This document shows positions 9,053-19,709 of a stretch of DNA of 60,724 bases, piece by piece. How positions within the stretch are numbered: the first letter of the stretch is position 1; every line of letters starts with the position of its first letter. The notes beneath the pieces are model-generated. The model searched no databases. It was not told the DNA's origin and saw nothing but the letters and a program-made list of their open reading frames with translations. Source of the DNA: Prochlorococcus sp. AG-347-K19 (GTDB taxonomy: Bacteria > Cyanobacteriota > Cyanobacteriia > PCC-6307 > Cyanobiaceae); assembly GCA_003281335.1 (NCBI GenBank), contig QCCG01000008.1:1-60724 (forward strand), in the 5' to 3' direction. Both the position numbers and the translations under genes were made by a program.

Positions 9053-9126
9053 GGGCATGTAGCTCAGTTGGATAGAGCATCAGATTCCGGTTCTGAGAGT
9101 CGGGGGTTCGAATCCCTCCATGCTCG
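9053..9126 (+). tRNA. tRNA-Arg (anticodon CCG)
   Basis: A 74-base cloverleaf. The acceptor GGGCATG pairs with CATGCTC (one G-T wobble), with discriminator G. The D arm holds AGCTCAGTTGGATAGAGC. The anticodon stem TCAGA/TCTGA holds loop TTCCGGT, giving CCG. The T arm GGGGG-TTCGAAT-CCCTC is well paired. CCA is not encoded. It reads CGG codons, which are rare in such AT-rich genomes. It stands alone between recF and the acetyltransferase-like gene, both on the other strand. Confidence 0.97.
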
Positions 9127-9137
9127 TAAAATGATTT

Positions 9138-9584
9138 TTAAAGTTTATATCCCATTACTCTTATTCCATTTGGATCTAGTATGAATCCATTTTCCTCTAG
9201 ACTAATAAAAGAAGATACTGGAGCCTGTACAGAAATACTGCATCCAGGCATTTCTCTATTTATTTTCTCAAGAGTTACTTGAAGCAATATTGAATAATAA
9301 AGTTGCTGGTTATTACCTGGCAATGCACTTAAATTCCACAAGTTAGCATTCAATCCCCTGTCGGACGTAACCCTTACAAAGCCATATAATTTATTTTTTA
9401 ATTCACTCTGTATGGTAAAAAAGAAATTACTTTTCTGAATAGCCTCAGAAAGAGGCTTTATTGGAAATGTCTCACAACCACAATTCGCTAAAAGTTTGTT
9501 AACTTCTTTAGCTAATGGGATTTGAGAAGAGTTAACGAAATAACCTTCTGGAAGAACAAGTTTTTTTTTAGAAAAATATTGCAA
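9138..9584 (-). CDS. Conserved protein, possibly GNAT-type acetyltransferase-like
   Basis: 148 residues. The pattern of a strand-helix core followed by LYGFVRVTSDRGLNANLW and LEENGFILDPNG near the C terminus recalls GNAT N-acetyltransferases, where a final xxxGF element precedes the last strand. The acetyl-CoA loop is not clear, so the family call is tentative. It starts with TTG at 9584, just 3 bases after the ppc stop, so it is probably translated by coupling to ppc. No ATG is available near the N terminus. It has no signal peptide or membrane helix. Confidence 0.6.
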   Translation of the reverse strand: MQYFSKKKLVLPEGYFVNSSQIPLAKEVNKLLANCGCETFPIKPLSEAIQKSNFFFTIQSELKNKLYGFVRVTSDRGLNANLWNLSALPGNNQQLYYSILLQVTLEKINREMPGCSISVQAPVSSFISLEENGFILDPNGIRVMGYKL

Positions 9585-9587
9585 TTA

Positions 9588-12557
9588 TCAACCTGTATTT
9601 CTCATGCCAGCTGCTATCCCATTAATAGTTAAAAGTGCCCCCCTCAATAGTTCACTTCTGCTGTAAGCTCTTCTCGATTCGTCTTTATCTATGATGAATT
9701 CGCTTATTGGAGGTTGTCTTGTCTGGTCTCTTAATCTTCTTAGAAGTGAAACCTGCAAAAACCCTAATGGAATAATTGTCTTATTTCTTAAGCTTACTGA
9801 TGATTTCAAATCTCTATCAGATTCTAGGAGCTTATTTTTACCAGTAATTTCAAGTATTAAAGATTTTGTAAGATTATATTCTTTAGAAATTACTTCAAAA
9901 ATATCATCAAAAGAATCTTTATTTTCTTTACTGCCAAGAGTATCAACATAATATCTAGCAACTTCCAGATCCACCTTAGATAACGTCATTTCCACCTTAG
10001 ATATAAGCATCCTAAAAAATGGCCATCTTTGATGCAGAACTCTTAATAATTCAATTTGTTGTGGATCTGAATTTAATTCAGATGACAATGCAGTGCCTAC
10101 TCCAAACCAACTTGGCAAAAGAAATCTACTTTGTGTCCAACCAAATACCCATGGAATAGCTCTTAAACTAGACAAATCTTTTGCACCTTTTTTTCTTCTA
10201 GCAGGCCTACTAGATATCTGTAATTTACTTATTTCTTCTATTGGAGTTACCTCTTGAAAGAAATTTAACAAATCAGGATTCTCATGCACTAATTTTCTGT
10301 AATGAGACCTTGATGTTTCTGCCAGCCTAGACATTAATTGATTCCATTCTGGAGTAGCGTCAAGTCTATTATTTACTAAACTATTTTGAATTACGGCTGT
10401 TGTTACAGTCTCGAGATTATACAACGCCAGTTCAGGAAGACTATATTTGGAAGCTAAAACTTCACCTTGTTCTGTTATTTTTATTCGCCCTTTTAAAGTA
10501 CCGCTTGGTTGAGCCAATATTGCCTGATAGGCTGGTCCTCCTCCCCTCCCTACAGAACCACCTCTTCCATGAAAAAGTCTTAGCAATATGTTATTTCTAC
10601 TTGAGAGATTTTGAAGAGCTATTTGGGCTCTATGAATTTCCCAGTTACTAGAAACAAACCCTGAATCTTTATTGCTATCAGAATATCCAAGCATTAATTC
10701 TTGCAGAGGTTTAAAAGATTCTCCTACTTTTGGCAATAATGATTTATAGAAATCTAATTTAAACAACTTTTCCATTACTTCTGGTGCTCTTTTAAGGTCT
10801 TCCACAGTTTCAAAAAGAGGAACAACTAATAATTTTGACTTTTGTGAATTTTGATCAAGAAGTCCCATTTCTTTTGCGAGCAAGAGAACTTCAAGCAAAT
10901 CAGATGCACTATGACTCATTGAAATTACATAAGAATGGCAAATGCGACTCCCAAATTCTTGCTGTAGTCTCTTAACCATTTTAAAAACTGAAAAGGTTTC
11001 TTCTGTAGTTTTTGTCCAGTTAACGTCAGATGGAATTAAAGGCCTTTTTGTATTTAATTCGTCAATAAGCCATTTAATTTTCTCTTCTTCAGACATTTGA
11101 TCATATTGAACAGATAAATCAAGATAATTTGTAAGCTCTTGTATGGCGTCACTATGCCTTGTACTCTCTTGACGAATATCTAAACTTGCTAAAGAAAATC
11201 CAAAAATATGAACCTGAGTAAGCAAAGTGTTTACGGACTCACAAGTTAAATCTGTACTAATCAAGCTATTTTTAATTAGTTCGAGATCATAAGTAAATTC
11301 GTTTACTGACTTGTAATATAAGTTTTCAACTTTATCTAGATTTTTTTTATCTATTTCTCCCTCTAAGTCAAATTGCCACCCACTATCAGCTAATAAATTA
11401 TTTCTTTCTTGTGTTAACCTTAATTTTTCTAAAATATAACTTAATTTCAATCTGTAGGGTTCTGATCTATACCTTGTAGCTCTAGCTTCATATATTTCAG
11501 GGAACTTAACCCTGTCTGTTTCGAGTGACTCCAATAGGGAAGAACTGACTTGACTCCATTGCATTGAGACACTTAATTGATCTCTAAGATTAGATGTCGC
11601 AATAATATATCTTTCCAACATTAACTGCCTTTGATAGCAAGCAGTTCTCCACGTTATCTCAGGAGTAACAGATGGATTACCGTCCCTATCAGAGCCTACC
11701 CAAGAACCGAAGTTACAAAAAGATTCTGAGGGCATCTGAACATCTGGATAATTTTCGGTAAGTGCTTCAGCGATCCTGCCCCTCAATTGAGGCATAGCAT
11801 TAAATAAAACTTGCTGAAAATAATGCAAGGCATAATCAACTTCATCTAAAACTGAAGGTTTAAATTGATGCAATTCATCTGTTCTCCACCAAAGTCTTAC
11901 TTCCTCTTGTAATTGGGTTTTTAGAGAATTTTTTTCTTCTTTTGTTAAAAATTGCTCAATCTGTATTTTTTTTAACAAATTTGCTACTCTTGTTTGCTTA
12001 TGTCTAATCGTATGTCTTACTATCTCTGTCGGATGCGCAGTAAAAACTAAACGAATATCCATTTCCTGCAATAACTCCTCTAACTTGCCTGGTGGTACAT
12101 TTAATTTCCTCAGCCTGTAAAATAATTCTCTAAAAGTTACAGGAGCATTTTGCCTAGCCAATGCTGGGGCAAAGGGATCAAGATTGTCTGGCGATTTTTG
12201 AACATCCTTATTAGTAAAGCTTTGAATATATCTATCTTCCTCAACTCTTTGTTCCAAGATATTCACGAGTTGAAAATACAATGAAAACGCCCTTGCTGCA
12301 GCTATGGATTCTGCTAAATCCATAGAATTTACAATATCAACTATTTCATTTTTAAAAGTTTTTGAACTTTCACCATCAATTTGTTTTGAATAACTTAATT
12401 CTTTAAGCTGTATCAATCTCTCTGCTTGATCATCTGGGCATTCTTCTCTGAGGACAGATTCCCATAGATCTTCAATTAGAAGACGATTTTTATCAAGTGG
12501 ATCATTATTACTTATCAGATCCACATTATTATTTTTTATCTGTCGAAAAGATTCCAT
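9588..12557 (-). CDS. ppc: Phosphoenolpyruvate carboxylase
   Basis: 989 residues, in the size range of cyanobacterial enzymes, which are longer than the E. coli form. It converts PEP and bicarbonate to oxaloacetate, refilling the TCA branch. TAHPTEIVR (173-181) holds catalytic His175. [10 protein letters not shown] (about 286-295) and the glycine-rich loop [15 protein letters not shown] (mid-protein) bind substrate, and the C terminus ends with the conserved AGMRNTG. It follows gshA in a leftward run with a 53-base gap and is followed at 3 bases by the acetyltransferase-like gene. Confidence 0.97.
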   Translation of the reverse strand: MESFRQIKNNNVDLISNNDPLDKNRLLIEDLWESVLREECPDDQAERLIQLKELSYSKQIDGESSKTFKNEIVDIVNSMDLAESIAAARAFSLYFQLVNILEQRVEEDRYIQSFTNKDVQKSPDNLDPFAPALARQNAPVTFRELFYRLRKLNVPPGKLEELLQEMDIRLVFTAHPTEIVRHTIRHKQTRVANLLKKIQIEQFLTKEEKNSLKTQLQEEVRLWWRTDELHQFKPSVLDEVDYALHYFQQVLFNAMPQLRGRIAEALTENYPDVQMPSESFCNFGSWVGSDRDGNPSVTPEITWRTACYQRQLMLERYIIATSNLRDQLSVSMQWSQVSSSLLESLETDRVKFPEIYEARATRYRSEPYRLKLSYILEKLRLTQERNNLLADSGWQFDLEGEIDKKNLDKVENLYYKSVNEFTYDLELIKNSLISTDLTCESVNTLLTQVHIFGFSLASLDIRQESTRHSDAIQELTNYLDLSVQYDQMSEEEKIKWLIDELNTKRPLIPSDVNWTKTTEETFSVFKMVKRLQQEFGSRICHSYVISMSHSASDLLEVLLLAKEMGLLDQNSQKSKLLVVPLFETVEDLKRAPEVMEKLFKLDFYKSLLPKVGESFKPLQELMLGYSDSNKDSGFVSSNWEIHRAQIALQNLSSRNNILLRLFHGRGGSVGRGGGPAYQAILAQPSGTLKGRIKITEQGEVLASKYSLPELALYNLETVTTAVIQNSLVNNRLDATPEWNQLMSRLAETSRSHYRKLVHENPDLLNFFQEVTPIEEISKLQISSRPARRKKGAKDLSSLRAIPWVFGWTQSRFLLPSWFGVGTALSSELNSDPQQIELLRVLHQRWPFFRMLISKVEMTLSKVDLEVARYYVDTLGSKENKDSFDDIFEVISKEYNLTKSLILEITGKNKLLESDRDLKSSVSLRNKTIIPLGFLQVSLLRRLRDQTRQPPISEFIIDKDESRRAYSRSELLRGALLTINGIAAGMRNTG

Positions 12558-12610
12558 ATAATCATTATGTCACAAGTGAAAATGTTCAGATCAAATATTT
12601 ATTTAAATAA

Positions 12611-13729
12611 TCAAACATTCTCGGCCTCACTCCTAATCATATCTTCTATAGAAATTTTCATTATCTGCTCAATAGACAGACCTTTTTCATATTGATTTAT
12701 CCATTTCATAGATTGATTGCCTTCTTCAAGCACTTTATAGATAGGATCTAAAAGATGTTTCATACTAAAATCTTCTGCTGTGGATGATAAATCTGATAAT
12801 AAATTTTGAATCCATTCTCTACAAATAACTTTTTTACCATCTTGCCAATGAATTAACTCTGAATTAAGACTATCTTTAGCAGCATTAATTTCATTTTGAT
12901 CACATATTTCTGACAACTCATCCATAGAAAAAATACTATTATTCATGGGATCTAAAGTATTTATATTTTCAAAAAGATTCAAAATCCTTAGTTCTATCAT
13001 CGCCGTTATCCCTAAAAGCAAATTAATATCATAAACAAAATCACAAATTCTTAATTCCAAACGATCAAGCATTAAAGGTCTTTGAGGACCATTTGGTCGA
13101 ATTGAAGACCAAAAATGCCTGATATTTTGCATATTTTTGTTAGCTATATTTTCTTCTATCCAATCGATATAAAAATTATGATTTTCAAAAAAAGGCACCT
13201 TACTTGGTGTTTTAGGAAATTGCATCCATCTCTGAGAGTGATTCTCCGTAATTTTATTATTTAAAAAAGGTGAACTAGCACTTAGGGATAGATATAAAGC
13301 AGCCTCAGATCTTATTAGTCTAATAGCCGCAAAAAGCTTATCTAAATCATCTATTCCTATATTGATATGTACACTTGAAGTCGCAATGGATGTTCCATAA
13401 TTATCTTGTATAAATTGATGATAAACATTTTCAATATCAGATCTTTGAAATTGAATATCATGTTTAAAACAAAGAGTGGATGAGGGAATGATTGTTAACT
13501 CTCTTTTGTTTAGCCATCGTCTTAACTTTTTTCTTGGAGTTATTAATTTCTCATATAAAAAATTGTAGTCTTTTTCAGGTGTTGTGATGTATTCAACGTT
13601 TCTGTTATCTGGCTCTTTTACAAAATCAGGAAATTTTTTCTCAATTTCAGCCGAAACGCCGATGTGAGAATTGAAAGAACCTGTGAAAAGTTCCACTTCA
13701 AAACCCTTATAAAGATTATTTTGACTCAT
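12611..13729 (-). CDS. gshA: Glutamate-cysteine ligase, cyanobacterial type
   Basis: 372 residues. It makes gamma-glutamylcysteine, the first step of glutathione synthesis. It belongs to the cyanobacterial GshA group rather than the E. coli type: FEVELFTG near the N terminus, then SVHINIGIDD, IRPNGPQRPLMLDRLELRICD and a charged C terminus. Its ATG follows the trpE stop directly (TAA then ATG with no gap), which points to translational coupling in one transcript. No gshB is nearby. Confidence 0.92.
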   Translation of the reverse strand: MSQNNLYKGFEVELFTGSFNSHIGVSAEIEKKFPDFVKEPDNRNVEYITTPEKDYNFLYEKLITPRKKLRRWLNKRELTIIPSSTLCFKHDIQFQRSDIENVYHQFIQDNYGTSIATSSVHINIGIDDLDKLFAAIRLIRSEAALYLSLSASSPFLNNKITENHSQRWMQFPKTPSKVPFFENHNFYIDWIEENIANKNMQNIRHFWSSIRPNGPQRPLMLDRLELRICDFVYDINLLLGITAMIELRILNLFENINTLDPMNNSIFSMDELSEICDQNEINAAKDSLNSELIHWQDGKKVICREWIQNLLSDLSSTAEDFSMKHLLDPIYKVLEEGNQSMKWINQYEKGLSIEQIMKISIEDMIRSEAENV

Positions 13730-15250
13730 TTATTTATCCAAACAGGCTATTGCTTTTAGTATCCCCTTTGCTTTATTTATAGTCTCTTGATATTCATTTT
13801 CAGGAAAAGAATCAGCAACTATTCCAGCTCCTGCTTGCACTGATACATCATATTTCCCATCTTTTGAGGGTTTAACTATCATAGTTCTTATCGTAATTGC
13901 AGTATTTAATGCGCCATTAATATCAATAGATCCGTAAACACCAGCATAAGGTCCTCTAGCATCTCTTTCAAAGTGCTTAATCAATTGCATAGCTCTTATT
14001 TTTGGGGCGCCAGTTACTGTCCCAGCGGGGAAGGATGCTTTTAGCAAATCCCATACATCAGCATTATTTTTTAAAATTCCCTCAACTTGACTGACTATAT
14101 GCATAACATGTGAATATTTCTCAATAACCATTAAATCCTTAACCTTGACAGTCCCAATTTCACAAACTCTTCCAAGATCATTTCTCCCAAGATCAATTAG
14201 CATTACATGCTCAGCTATTTCTTTTGGATCTTTTAATAATTCCTTTTCTAATTCCAAGTCTTGTTGATTATCAATACCTCTAGGTCTTGTGCCAGCAATT
14301 GGTCTTAAGCTTGCAACAATCTGACTATTTTTATTTTTTTCTGCTTTAACCATCACTTCAGGGCTTGAACCTATCAGATACCATGAACCAAAATCAAAAA
14401 ATGACATGTATGGAGATGGGTTAACCATCCTCAAACTTCTATATAAATTAAAAGGATCATTATTGACTTGAGTTTGGAATCTCTGACTTATGACTATTTG
14501 GAAGATATCTCCCTTTCTTATGTATTCTTTTGCAGAAAGAACTGCATCCTCAAAATCTTTTTTCTCCCAATTACTTTCTAGATCAAAATTCAACTTCTCA
14601 TTTTCATTCCAATCTAAAAACTCATTTTCTTTTAGGGGAACTCTCATTAAATTTCTAGTTTTCTGAATTTTAGAAATAGAGTTTAGATACAACTCTTCAA
14701 TTGAGCACTCTTTTGAAGAAGTTGTATCTGCATAAACCACTGCAGTAATACATCTTTTTATTTGATCAAAAACAACTATCTGATCAAAAAACATCCAGGA
14801 ACCATAGGGGATATTGTTTTCTGGTATTTCATTTATTGGAACACTTGGTTCTATTCGATTTATTAATTCATAACCCCAAGAGCCATATAACTGTCCAATT
14901 GATGGTAAGTCATCAAGCATCGTTGACTTGTATTCCTTTGTCCAACTTTTTAAAATATCAAAAGGATCACCTTTATGTGTTTCAGTTTTGCCATTATTCC
15001 ACGTTTTAACTATTTCTTCTCCATGACAAACTGCTTCCCAAAGAGGTTTAGTAGCGACAATACTCCACCTACCCAAATTTTCCCCACCTTCAACAGATTC
15101 AAGAAAAACACCATGGGAATCTTTTGAAGATAATTTTAACCAAGTCGATAATGGAGTCTCTAAATCTGCTGGCCAAGTTTCAAGAATAGGTATAAAATTT
15201 TTACCTTCTTTGTAAGCCTTTAAAAAACTATCTTTCTGTGAGCTGATCAT
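13730..15250 (-). CDS. trpE: Anthranilate synthase component I
   Basis: 506 residues. It converts chorismate and ammonia (from TrpG) to anthranilate. The N-terminal regulatory motif [15 protein letters not shown] (49-63) contains the LES element that binds tryptophan in feedback-inhibited enzymes. C-terminal chorismate-binding motifs are present: [48 protein letters not shown] and [11 protein letters not shown]. PabB-like paralogs are related, but the intact N-terminal tryptophan site favours TrpE. It lies 59 bases downstream of psaD and is coupled to gshA. Confidence 0.93.
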   Translation of the reverse strand: MISSQKDSFLKAYKEGKNFIPILETWPADLETPLSTWLKLSSKDSHGVFLESVEGGENLGRWSIVATKPLWEAVCHGEEIVKTWNNGKTETHKGDPFDILKSWTKEYKSTMLDDLPSIGQLYGSWGYELINRIEPSVPINEIPENNIPYGSWMFFDQIVVFDQIKRCITAVVYADTTSSKECSIEELYLNSISKIQKTRNLMRVPLKENEFLDWNENEKLNFDLESNWEKKDFEDAVLSAKEYIRKGDIFQIVISQRFQTQVNNDPFNLYRSLRMVNPSPYMSFFDFGSWYLIGSSPEVMVKAEKNKNSQIVASLRPIAGTRPRGIDNQQDLELEKELLKDPKEIAEHVMLIDLGRNDLGRVCEIGTVKVKDLMVIEKYSHVMHIVSQVEGILKNNADVWDLLKASFPAGTVTGAPKIRAMQLIKHFERDARGPYAGVYGSIDINGALNTAITIRTMIVKPSKDGKYDVSVQAGAGIVADSFPENEYQETINKAKGILKAIACLDK

Positions 15251-15309
15251 ATTAATAATGTCAGCCCAAATTATAATTATTTTCTTCTGTTATATCAACT
15301 TTAAGGAAG

Positions 15310-15732
15310 TTAATCAAAAGTATTCTTAGTTGTAAATTTCAAACCAGCTGGATTAGGATTCTCACCTATTCTTCTAGGATTATGACCTACTTTCTCTCTG
15401 CCTTCATTCACTTTTTCAGAGAAAACACCATCCTTTGGGTGTAAAAATTCAATATCGCCACCTGGAAAAATTCGGTAGATTTTAAAATCTTCAATTCTTG
15501 GTTTGAAGGCTCTTAATTGTGTCCCTAATGCGAGGCATTGCTCTTTTCTTGCAAAGTACATTAAATTATCACCTTCATGCATAATAGCCGCTCCACCAGT
15601 GGGCAATTCAAATGCTTGTTCCTTTGAACTTTTCCATACAATTGCATATTTTTCTTCGGTTTCTGCTGAGTTTAATAAACCCCCAGTACTTCCTATATGC
15701 TTTGGAAATTGACCAACTAAAGTTTCAGTCAT
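15310..15732 (-). CDS. psaD: Photosystem I subunit II (PsaD)
   Basis: 140 residues, the usual cyanobacterial length. It is a stromal-side PSI subunit that helps dock ferredoxin and stabilises PsaC. Typical segments are [63 protein letters not shown] and [17 protein letters not shown]. It has no transit peptide, as expected for a cyanobacterium. The 111-base upstream gap must hold its light-regulated promoter; I looked for an RpaB-type HLR1 repeat and did not find a clean one. Confidence 0.98.
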   Translation of the reverse strand: MTETLVGQFPKHIGSTGGLLNSAETEEKYAIVWKSSKEQAFELPTGGAAIMHEGDNLMYFARKEQCLALGTQLRAFKPRIEDFKIYRIFPGGDIEFLHPKDGVFSEKVNEGREKVGHNPRRIGENPNPAGLKFTTKNTFD

Positions 15733-15843
15733 CCTAAATTTTGAGTTATTTCTAATAAGAAATTAGCATTCATATTTTGCAAAATTCAAAATTAATAGGA
15801 ATTTTTCTACATTATTTAATATATGTTTAACTTAATTCTCATT

Positions 15844-17208
15844 TCATTTGGCTTCTGAAATCGGAAAAAATACTGTCAAACCTGTATCACGTCTTTGTGT
15901 GACATGCCCTCCTAAACTAGCCAACAACTTTTGAGTAGCATTTTGACTAAGTTGTAAACTTCCAGTTTGAGGGTTCCAATTTAAAACAGGACCAATATCA
16001 GAACCATTATCTTTTTTGAGAATTTCTTTTTGATTGTTATCTAATTTTTGTACTTTGAGTTGAAGTTTGAGTTTTTGACCAGCAGGTCTTAATTCTAAAA
16101 TCAACGTACTACCTTCTTTTAATCCTCTAGTATTTTTATCAATTAATCCCCTTAACATTAATTCTAATTTTTCAGAATCACTCAAAATTTGTGGAAGTTG
16201 TTTGGGGATATCTATCTTCAAAGAAATACCACGTCGGTTTAATTGTTTTTTCCACAAAGGAGCAAGCTTTTTGAAAATTTCGGCTAAATTAATTTTCGCC
16301 AAGTTATTCAATGATGGGGGTTCATTACTAACTAATTCTGCTGCATTAAAGATTAAACCAAACCTATCAATTTGTTCATTACACTCATTATCTATTTGAA
16401 TTAAACGATTTCTCATAGATTCATCCATTTTATATTTTTTTAAAGTAGAACTTATTAGGGTTTTTATTGTTGCCAAAGGAGTTCTTACTTCATGAGAAAT
16501 TGCACGTAATAATTTTGCTTCAGTTACTTGCACATTTTTTTCATTATTTTTCACAGAATTCTGTATTTTATGACTTGGCGTTTTATTTGCTAATTTTGCC
16601 GATAATATTGGCCAAAATAATTTTTCAAATTGATTGTTGATATTAAGGTTACCTAAATTATTTATTGCATTACGAAATTTCACTCCTTCCTCGTAATTTT
16701 CTTGATTTAATTTTGCATGCATTAATTCAATTGAAAGTTTTAGGCTTTCTTCATCACACTTCATTAATAGAATTTTCTTATCTTTTTCTCCTACAATTGA
16801 TAATACGCATTGAAAATTTGGGGTGATTATCATCAAAAAAGGTTCATAGCCATCTTCTTGACAAAGATTTAAGACTTTATAATTACTAACTAAATCGAAA
16901 TCTTTTTTTATCTTTTCTGAATTATTGACTGGTAAAAAACCTGCATTCTCATTTTGAAAGTATGGAAACCCTTCAGGAGACCAAAGCCATCCATGAAATT
17001 GATTTAAAAATTTTTTATCATTAAAAGCTGGCAAAGGCGAGGCGACCCAAATCCCACCCTGTTTATAGTTCTGAGATAGGAAATCTTTTTGGATAACTTC
17101 TAAAGAAGCCCACCACATTCTTCTGGATGTATCATCATCCACATATATAGTTTGAACTTCTTTAATCAAAAGGTCTTGAAGTTTTTTTATAGTTATTTGT
17201 GATTTCAT
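15844..17208 (-). CDS. Sensor histidine kinase with a degenerate ATP-binding domain
   Basis: About 454 residues from the ATG at 17208, which overlaps the rodA stop by one base (TGATG). The N-terminal half has no membrane helix and no recognised sensor domain. A dimerisation/phosphoacceptor box LLRAISHEVRTPLATIKTL (233-251) has His239. The C-terminal HATPase region is present in length but lacks the N-box asparagines (the position reads LIDKNTRGLKEG) and a DxGxG loop, so ATP binding is doubtful. It could be a weak kinase, a phosphatase or an allosteric partner of another kinase. It is the last gene of the mrp-rodA run; no response regulator is adjacent. Confidence 0.85.
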   Translation of the reverse strand: MKSQITIKKLQDLLIKEVQTIYVDDDTSRRMWWASLEVIQKDFLSQNYKQGGIWVASPLPAFNDKKFLNQFHGWLWSPEGFPYFQNENAGFLPVNNSEKIKKDFDLVSNYKVLNLCQEDGYEPFLMIITPNFQCVLSIVGEKDKKILLMKCDEESLKLSIELMHAKLNQENYEEGVKFRNAINNLGNLNINNQFEKLFWPILSAKLANKTPSHKIQNSVKNNEKNVQVTEAKLLRAISHEVRTPLATIKTLISSTLKKYKMDESMRNRLIQIDNECNEQIDRFGLIFNAAELVSNEPPSLNNLAKINLAEIFKKLAPLWKKQLNRRGISLKIDIPKQLPQILSDSEKLELMLRGLIDKNTRGLKEGSTLILELRPAGQKLKLQLKVQKLDNNQKEILKKDNGSDIGPVLNWNPQTGSLQLSQNATQKLLASLGGHVTQRRDTGLTVFFPISEAK

Positions 17209-18476
17209 CAACTTCTTAGTGATCTAGAACGTTTCAATATAGATAAAACAAATCCAATAGATATAAAATTAGTTAATAATGACGTTCTACCATAGCTCAT
17301 AAAAGGAAGTGGAATCCCTGTAACTGGTCCCAATCCAATAGTCATAAATAAATTAATAATTATTTGAAATAAAAAAGTTGAGGCTATTCCAATAACAATT
17401 AGAGATTCAAAGTTAGTTCTAGCAATCCTTGCAGTATTAATAAGTTTTTGAATCAAGAAAAAGAACAAAAATAAAACTATAATGCACCCCACAAAACCCA
17501 ATTCTTCCCCTAGAGCACTGAATATAAAATCAGTATGTTGTTCAGGTATAAATTGCAAATTAGTCAGCTTACCTTGTAGCAAACCATTCCCAAATAAGCC
17601 TCCAGAACCAATTGCAATTTGACTTTGTATCAAATGATATCCCCCACCTAATGGATCTCTATTTGGATCTAAAAATAAAACTAATCTATCTTTTTGGTAT
17701 TCTTTTAAGCCATATTGCCACAAAATTGGTGTAAATTTTGCCACTAATAAATTGAACGAAATAGCGAGAGCAGAAAAAATAATTTTCTTTTTTGAAGATC
17801 TATAAGCAAGATATCCTATAACTGGAATCCAGAAAATAAGAAGAGTTGGTAAGATTAGATATAGTATAGATGTGATAAGACAAAACACTAATATCAAAAT
17901 CCACTCTATGGGCATATGCGACCAATAGAGCATTACACCTGTCAAAACAATTAAAACTAAAGATGTACCTAAGTCCGGTTGAAAGAAAATTAATAACCAA
18001 GGAATAACTACTACGAACAAGGGCAATAATAAATCTCTTATTGTTAGGATTATTTTTTTGTCGAGTACTAGAGCAAGAGTTAATACAGTACTAAGTTTAG
18101 CTACTTCAGAAGGCTGAAAAGAAAAGATGCCCAAGTTTAGCCATCTTTGGGCTCCAGAAACTGAAATCCCAAAAAAATAAATTAGTAATAAGAATATTAA
18201 AGTACACAAATAAAATGGAACCACATACTTTCTAATTCTCTCTAACGGTATATAAGAAATAAAGAATGCTACAAAATAACCTAAAAAACCAGTTAGGATA
18301 TGTCCTAAATAGTTGGATACTAAAAAATCACCCTGAATACTTTTTATTAATAAACCCGAAACAATAACTAAAAACAGGGGAATTATAAGTAGTGGAGAAA
18401 ATAAAAAACCTCTATTAAAGTTGTCTTTTTTCTGTAAAAAACCTCCGTTATTTGATAAAGAAATTCTCTTAAACAT
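17208..18476 (-). CDS. rodA: Rod-shape peptidoglycan polymerase RodA (SEDS family)
   Basis: About 422 residues with roughly ten membrane helices. SEDS proteins polymerise lipid II into glycan strands together with a class B PBP. Family marks are FFQPDLGTSLVLI, the loop GLLQGKLTNLQFIPEQHTDF followed by IFSALGEELG, and LPFMSYGRTSLL near the C terminus. Start: ATG 18476; an adjoining in-frame TTG lies directly upstream. It abuts mrp and is coupled to the kinase gene by a 1-base stop/start overlap. FtsW is the alternative, but the sequence resembles RodA. Confidence 0.93.
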   Translation of the reverse strand: MFKRISLSNNGGFLQKKDNFNRGFLFSPLLIIPLFLVIVSGLLIKSIQGDFLVSNYLGHILTGFLGYFVAFFISYIPLERIRKYVVPFYLCTLIFLLLIYFFGISVSGAQRWLNLGIFSFQPSEVAKLSTVLTLALVLDKKIILTIRDLLLPLFVVVIPWLLIFFQPDLGTSLVLIVLTGVMLYWSHMPIEWILILVFCLITSILYLILPTLLIFWIPVIGYLAYRSSKKKIIFSALAISFNLLVAKFTPILWQYGLKEYQKDRLVLFLDPNRDPLGGGYHLIQSQIAIGSGGLFGNGLLQGKLTNLQFIPEQHTDFIFSALGEELGFVGCIIVLFLFFFLIQKLINTARIARTNFESLIVIGIASTFLFQIIINLFMTIGLGPVTGIPLPFMSYGRTSLLTNFISIGFVLSILKRSRSLRS

Positions 18477-18479
18477 CAA

Positions 18480-19550
18480 TTAAGTATTAACAAATTGATT
18501 CTTAATTAATTGCGCTAAATTACCAAATACAACAGAACTTTCTTTATTGGGCTGGCTAATTGAGATTGGTACACCTTTATTACTATCATCAACGAGAGGG
18601 ATTTCAATAGGAATTTGAGCTAATAATGGTAATTCATTTTCCTTAGCTAATGTTTGTCCACCACCTTTACCAAAAATTTCATATTTTTTTCCCGGCATAT
18701 CTGGCGGAATAAATACTGACATATTTTCTACAATTCCAAGTAAAGGTACTCCGAGTTGTTTAAACATTGCTAATCCCCTCCTTGCATCTTGCAAAGATAC
18801 TTGTTGAGGAGTAGTGACAACTATAGCTCCAGAAATAGGCACTGATTGAGAAAGGGATATTTGAGCGTCTCCTGTTCCTGGAGGCAAGTCAATAACCAAA
18901 AAATCAAGATTATTCCATTCAACTTGGTACAAAAATTGTCTGATAATACTATTAAGCATTGGTCCTCTCCATATAACTGGCTGACCTTCTTCTATGAGGA
19001 AACCCATTGATACCAATGAAATTCCATATTTATTTATTGGTATTAACCTTTGATCACTGCCACTACCTTCTGTAACCTTTGGATTCTGTTCGGCAACTCC
19101 CATCATTGATGGGGTATTAGGTCCATATATATCCGCATCAAGCAAACCAGTTTTTAAACCTAATTTAGCTAGAGAACAAGCGAGATTTACTGCAATGGTA
19201 CTTTTTCCAACTCCACCTTTCCCACTGCTAACAGCTATGATGTGTCTAATCCCATCGATCTTCTGCAACTCAAGAGCATTACTTTGATTTTGAGATTCTG
19301 TTTTGGAAGCATTATTATCTATCTCTATTTGAACATCATTAATATCTTCAAAATCCAGTAATAAGCCTCTTACCTCTTGAACAATTCTATCTCTCTGAGA
19401 ATTTGCAAATGATGGTAATGATAATGTTACGATTACTCTAGGTATAGTTACTCTTACATTTTTAATCCAAGCTAATTCGATTACATTTTTTTTTGATCCA
19501 GCATCTAGAACTTTTTGTAAAGCAAAATTCGCATCATCTATTGTGGTCAT
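18480..19550 (-). CDS. mrp: Mrp/ApbC/NBP35-type Fe-S cluster carrier ATPase
   Basis: 356 residues. An N-terminal DUF59/MIP18-like domain (about 1-80) is joined to a ParA-like ATPase with deviant Walker A SGKGGVGKS (109-117), LDADIYGPNTPSMMG and VIDLPPGTGDAQ. These proteins carry Fe-S clusters to apoproteins, including PSI in plastid relatives (HCF101). The C-terminal CxxC used to bridge a cluster in many Mrp proteins is absent: after ENMS the sequence runs VFIPPDMPGKKYEIFGKGGG. It is divergent from hemF and the first gene of the mrp-rodA-kinase run. Confidence 0.92.
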   Translation of the reverse strand: MTTIDDANFALQKVLDAGSKKNVIELAWIKNVRVTIPRVIVTLSLPSFANSQRDRIVQEVRGLLLDFEDINDVQIEIDNNASKTESQNQSNALELQKIDGIRHIIAVSSGKGGVGKSTIAVNLACSLAKLGLKTGLLDADIYGPNTPSMMGVAEQNPKVTEGSGSDQRLIPINKYGISLVSMGFLIEEGQPVIWRGPMLNSIIRQFLYQVEWNNLDFLVIDLPPGTGDAQISLSQSVPISGAIVVTTPQQVSLQDARRGLAMFKQLGVPLLGIVENMSVFIPPDMPGKKYEIFGKGGGQTLAKENELPLLAQIPIEIPLVDDSNKGVPISISQPNKESSVVFGNLAQLIKNQFVNT

Positions 19551-19709
19551 TAAATTTTTAAATATTTTGACAAGGTAGTCGACTGTTTAAAAGATTAAGA
19601 ACTATGTCGAACTATCAAATAATAGGCAATAAGGACCCCCTAAGAGAAATTATAAAGAGAAACTTATAATTAACCAAAAAATTTTTTTTCTTCAAGATTT
19701 ACTAAATAC

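Noticed and set aside
9691..10651. Plus-strand ORFs of 83-86 residues
   Set aside because: They are antisense to ppc, whose protein is complete and conserved; the frames look like shadows.
15733..15843. HLR1 (RpaB) repeat upstream of psaD
   Set aside because: TTAAACAT-like words occur, but no clean pair of TTTACA-type repeats at the right spacing.
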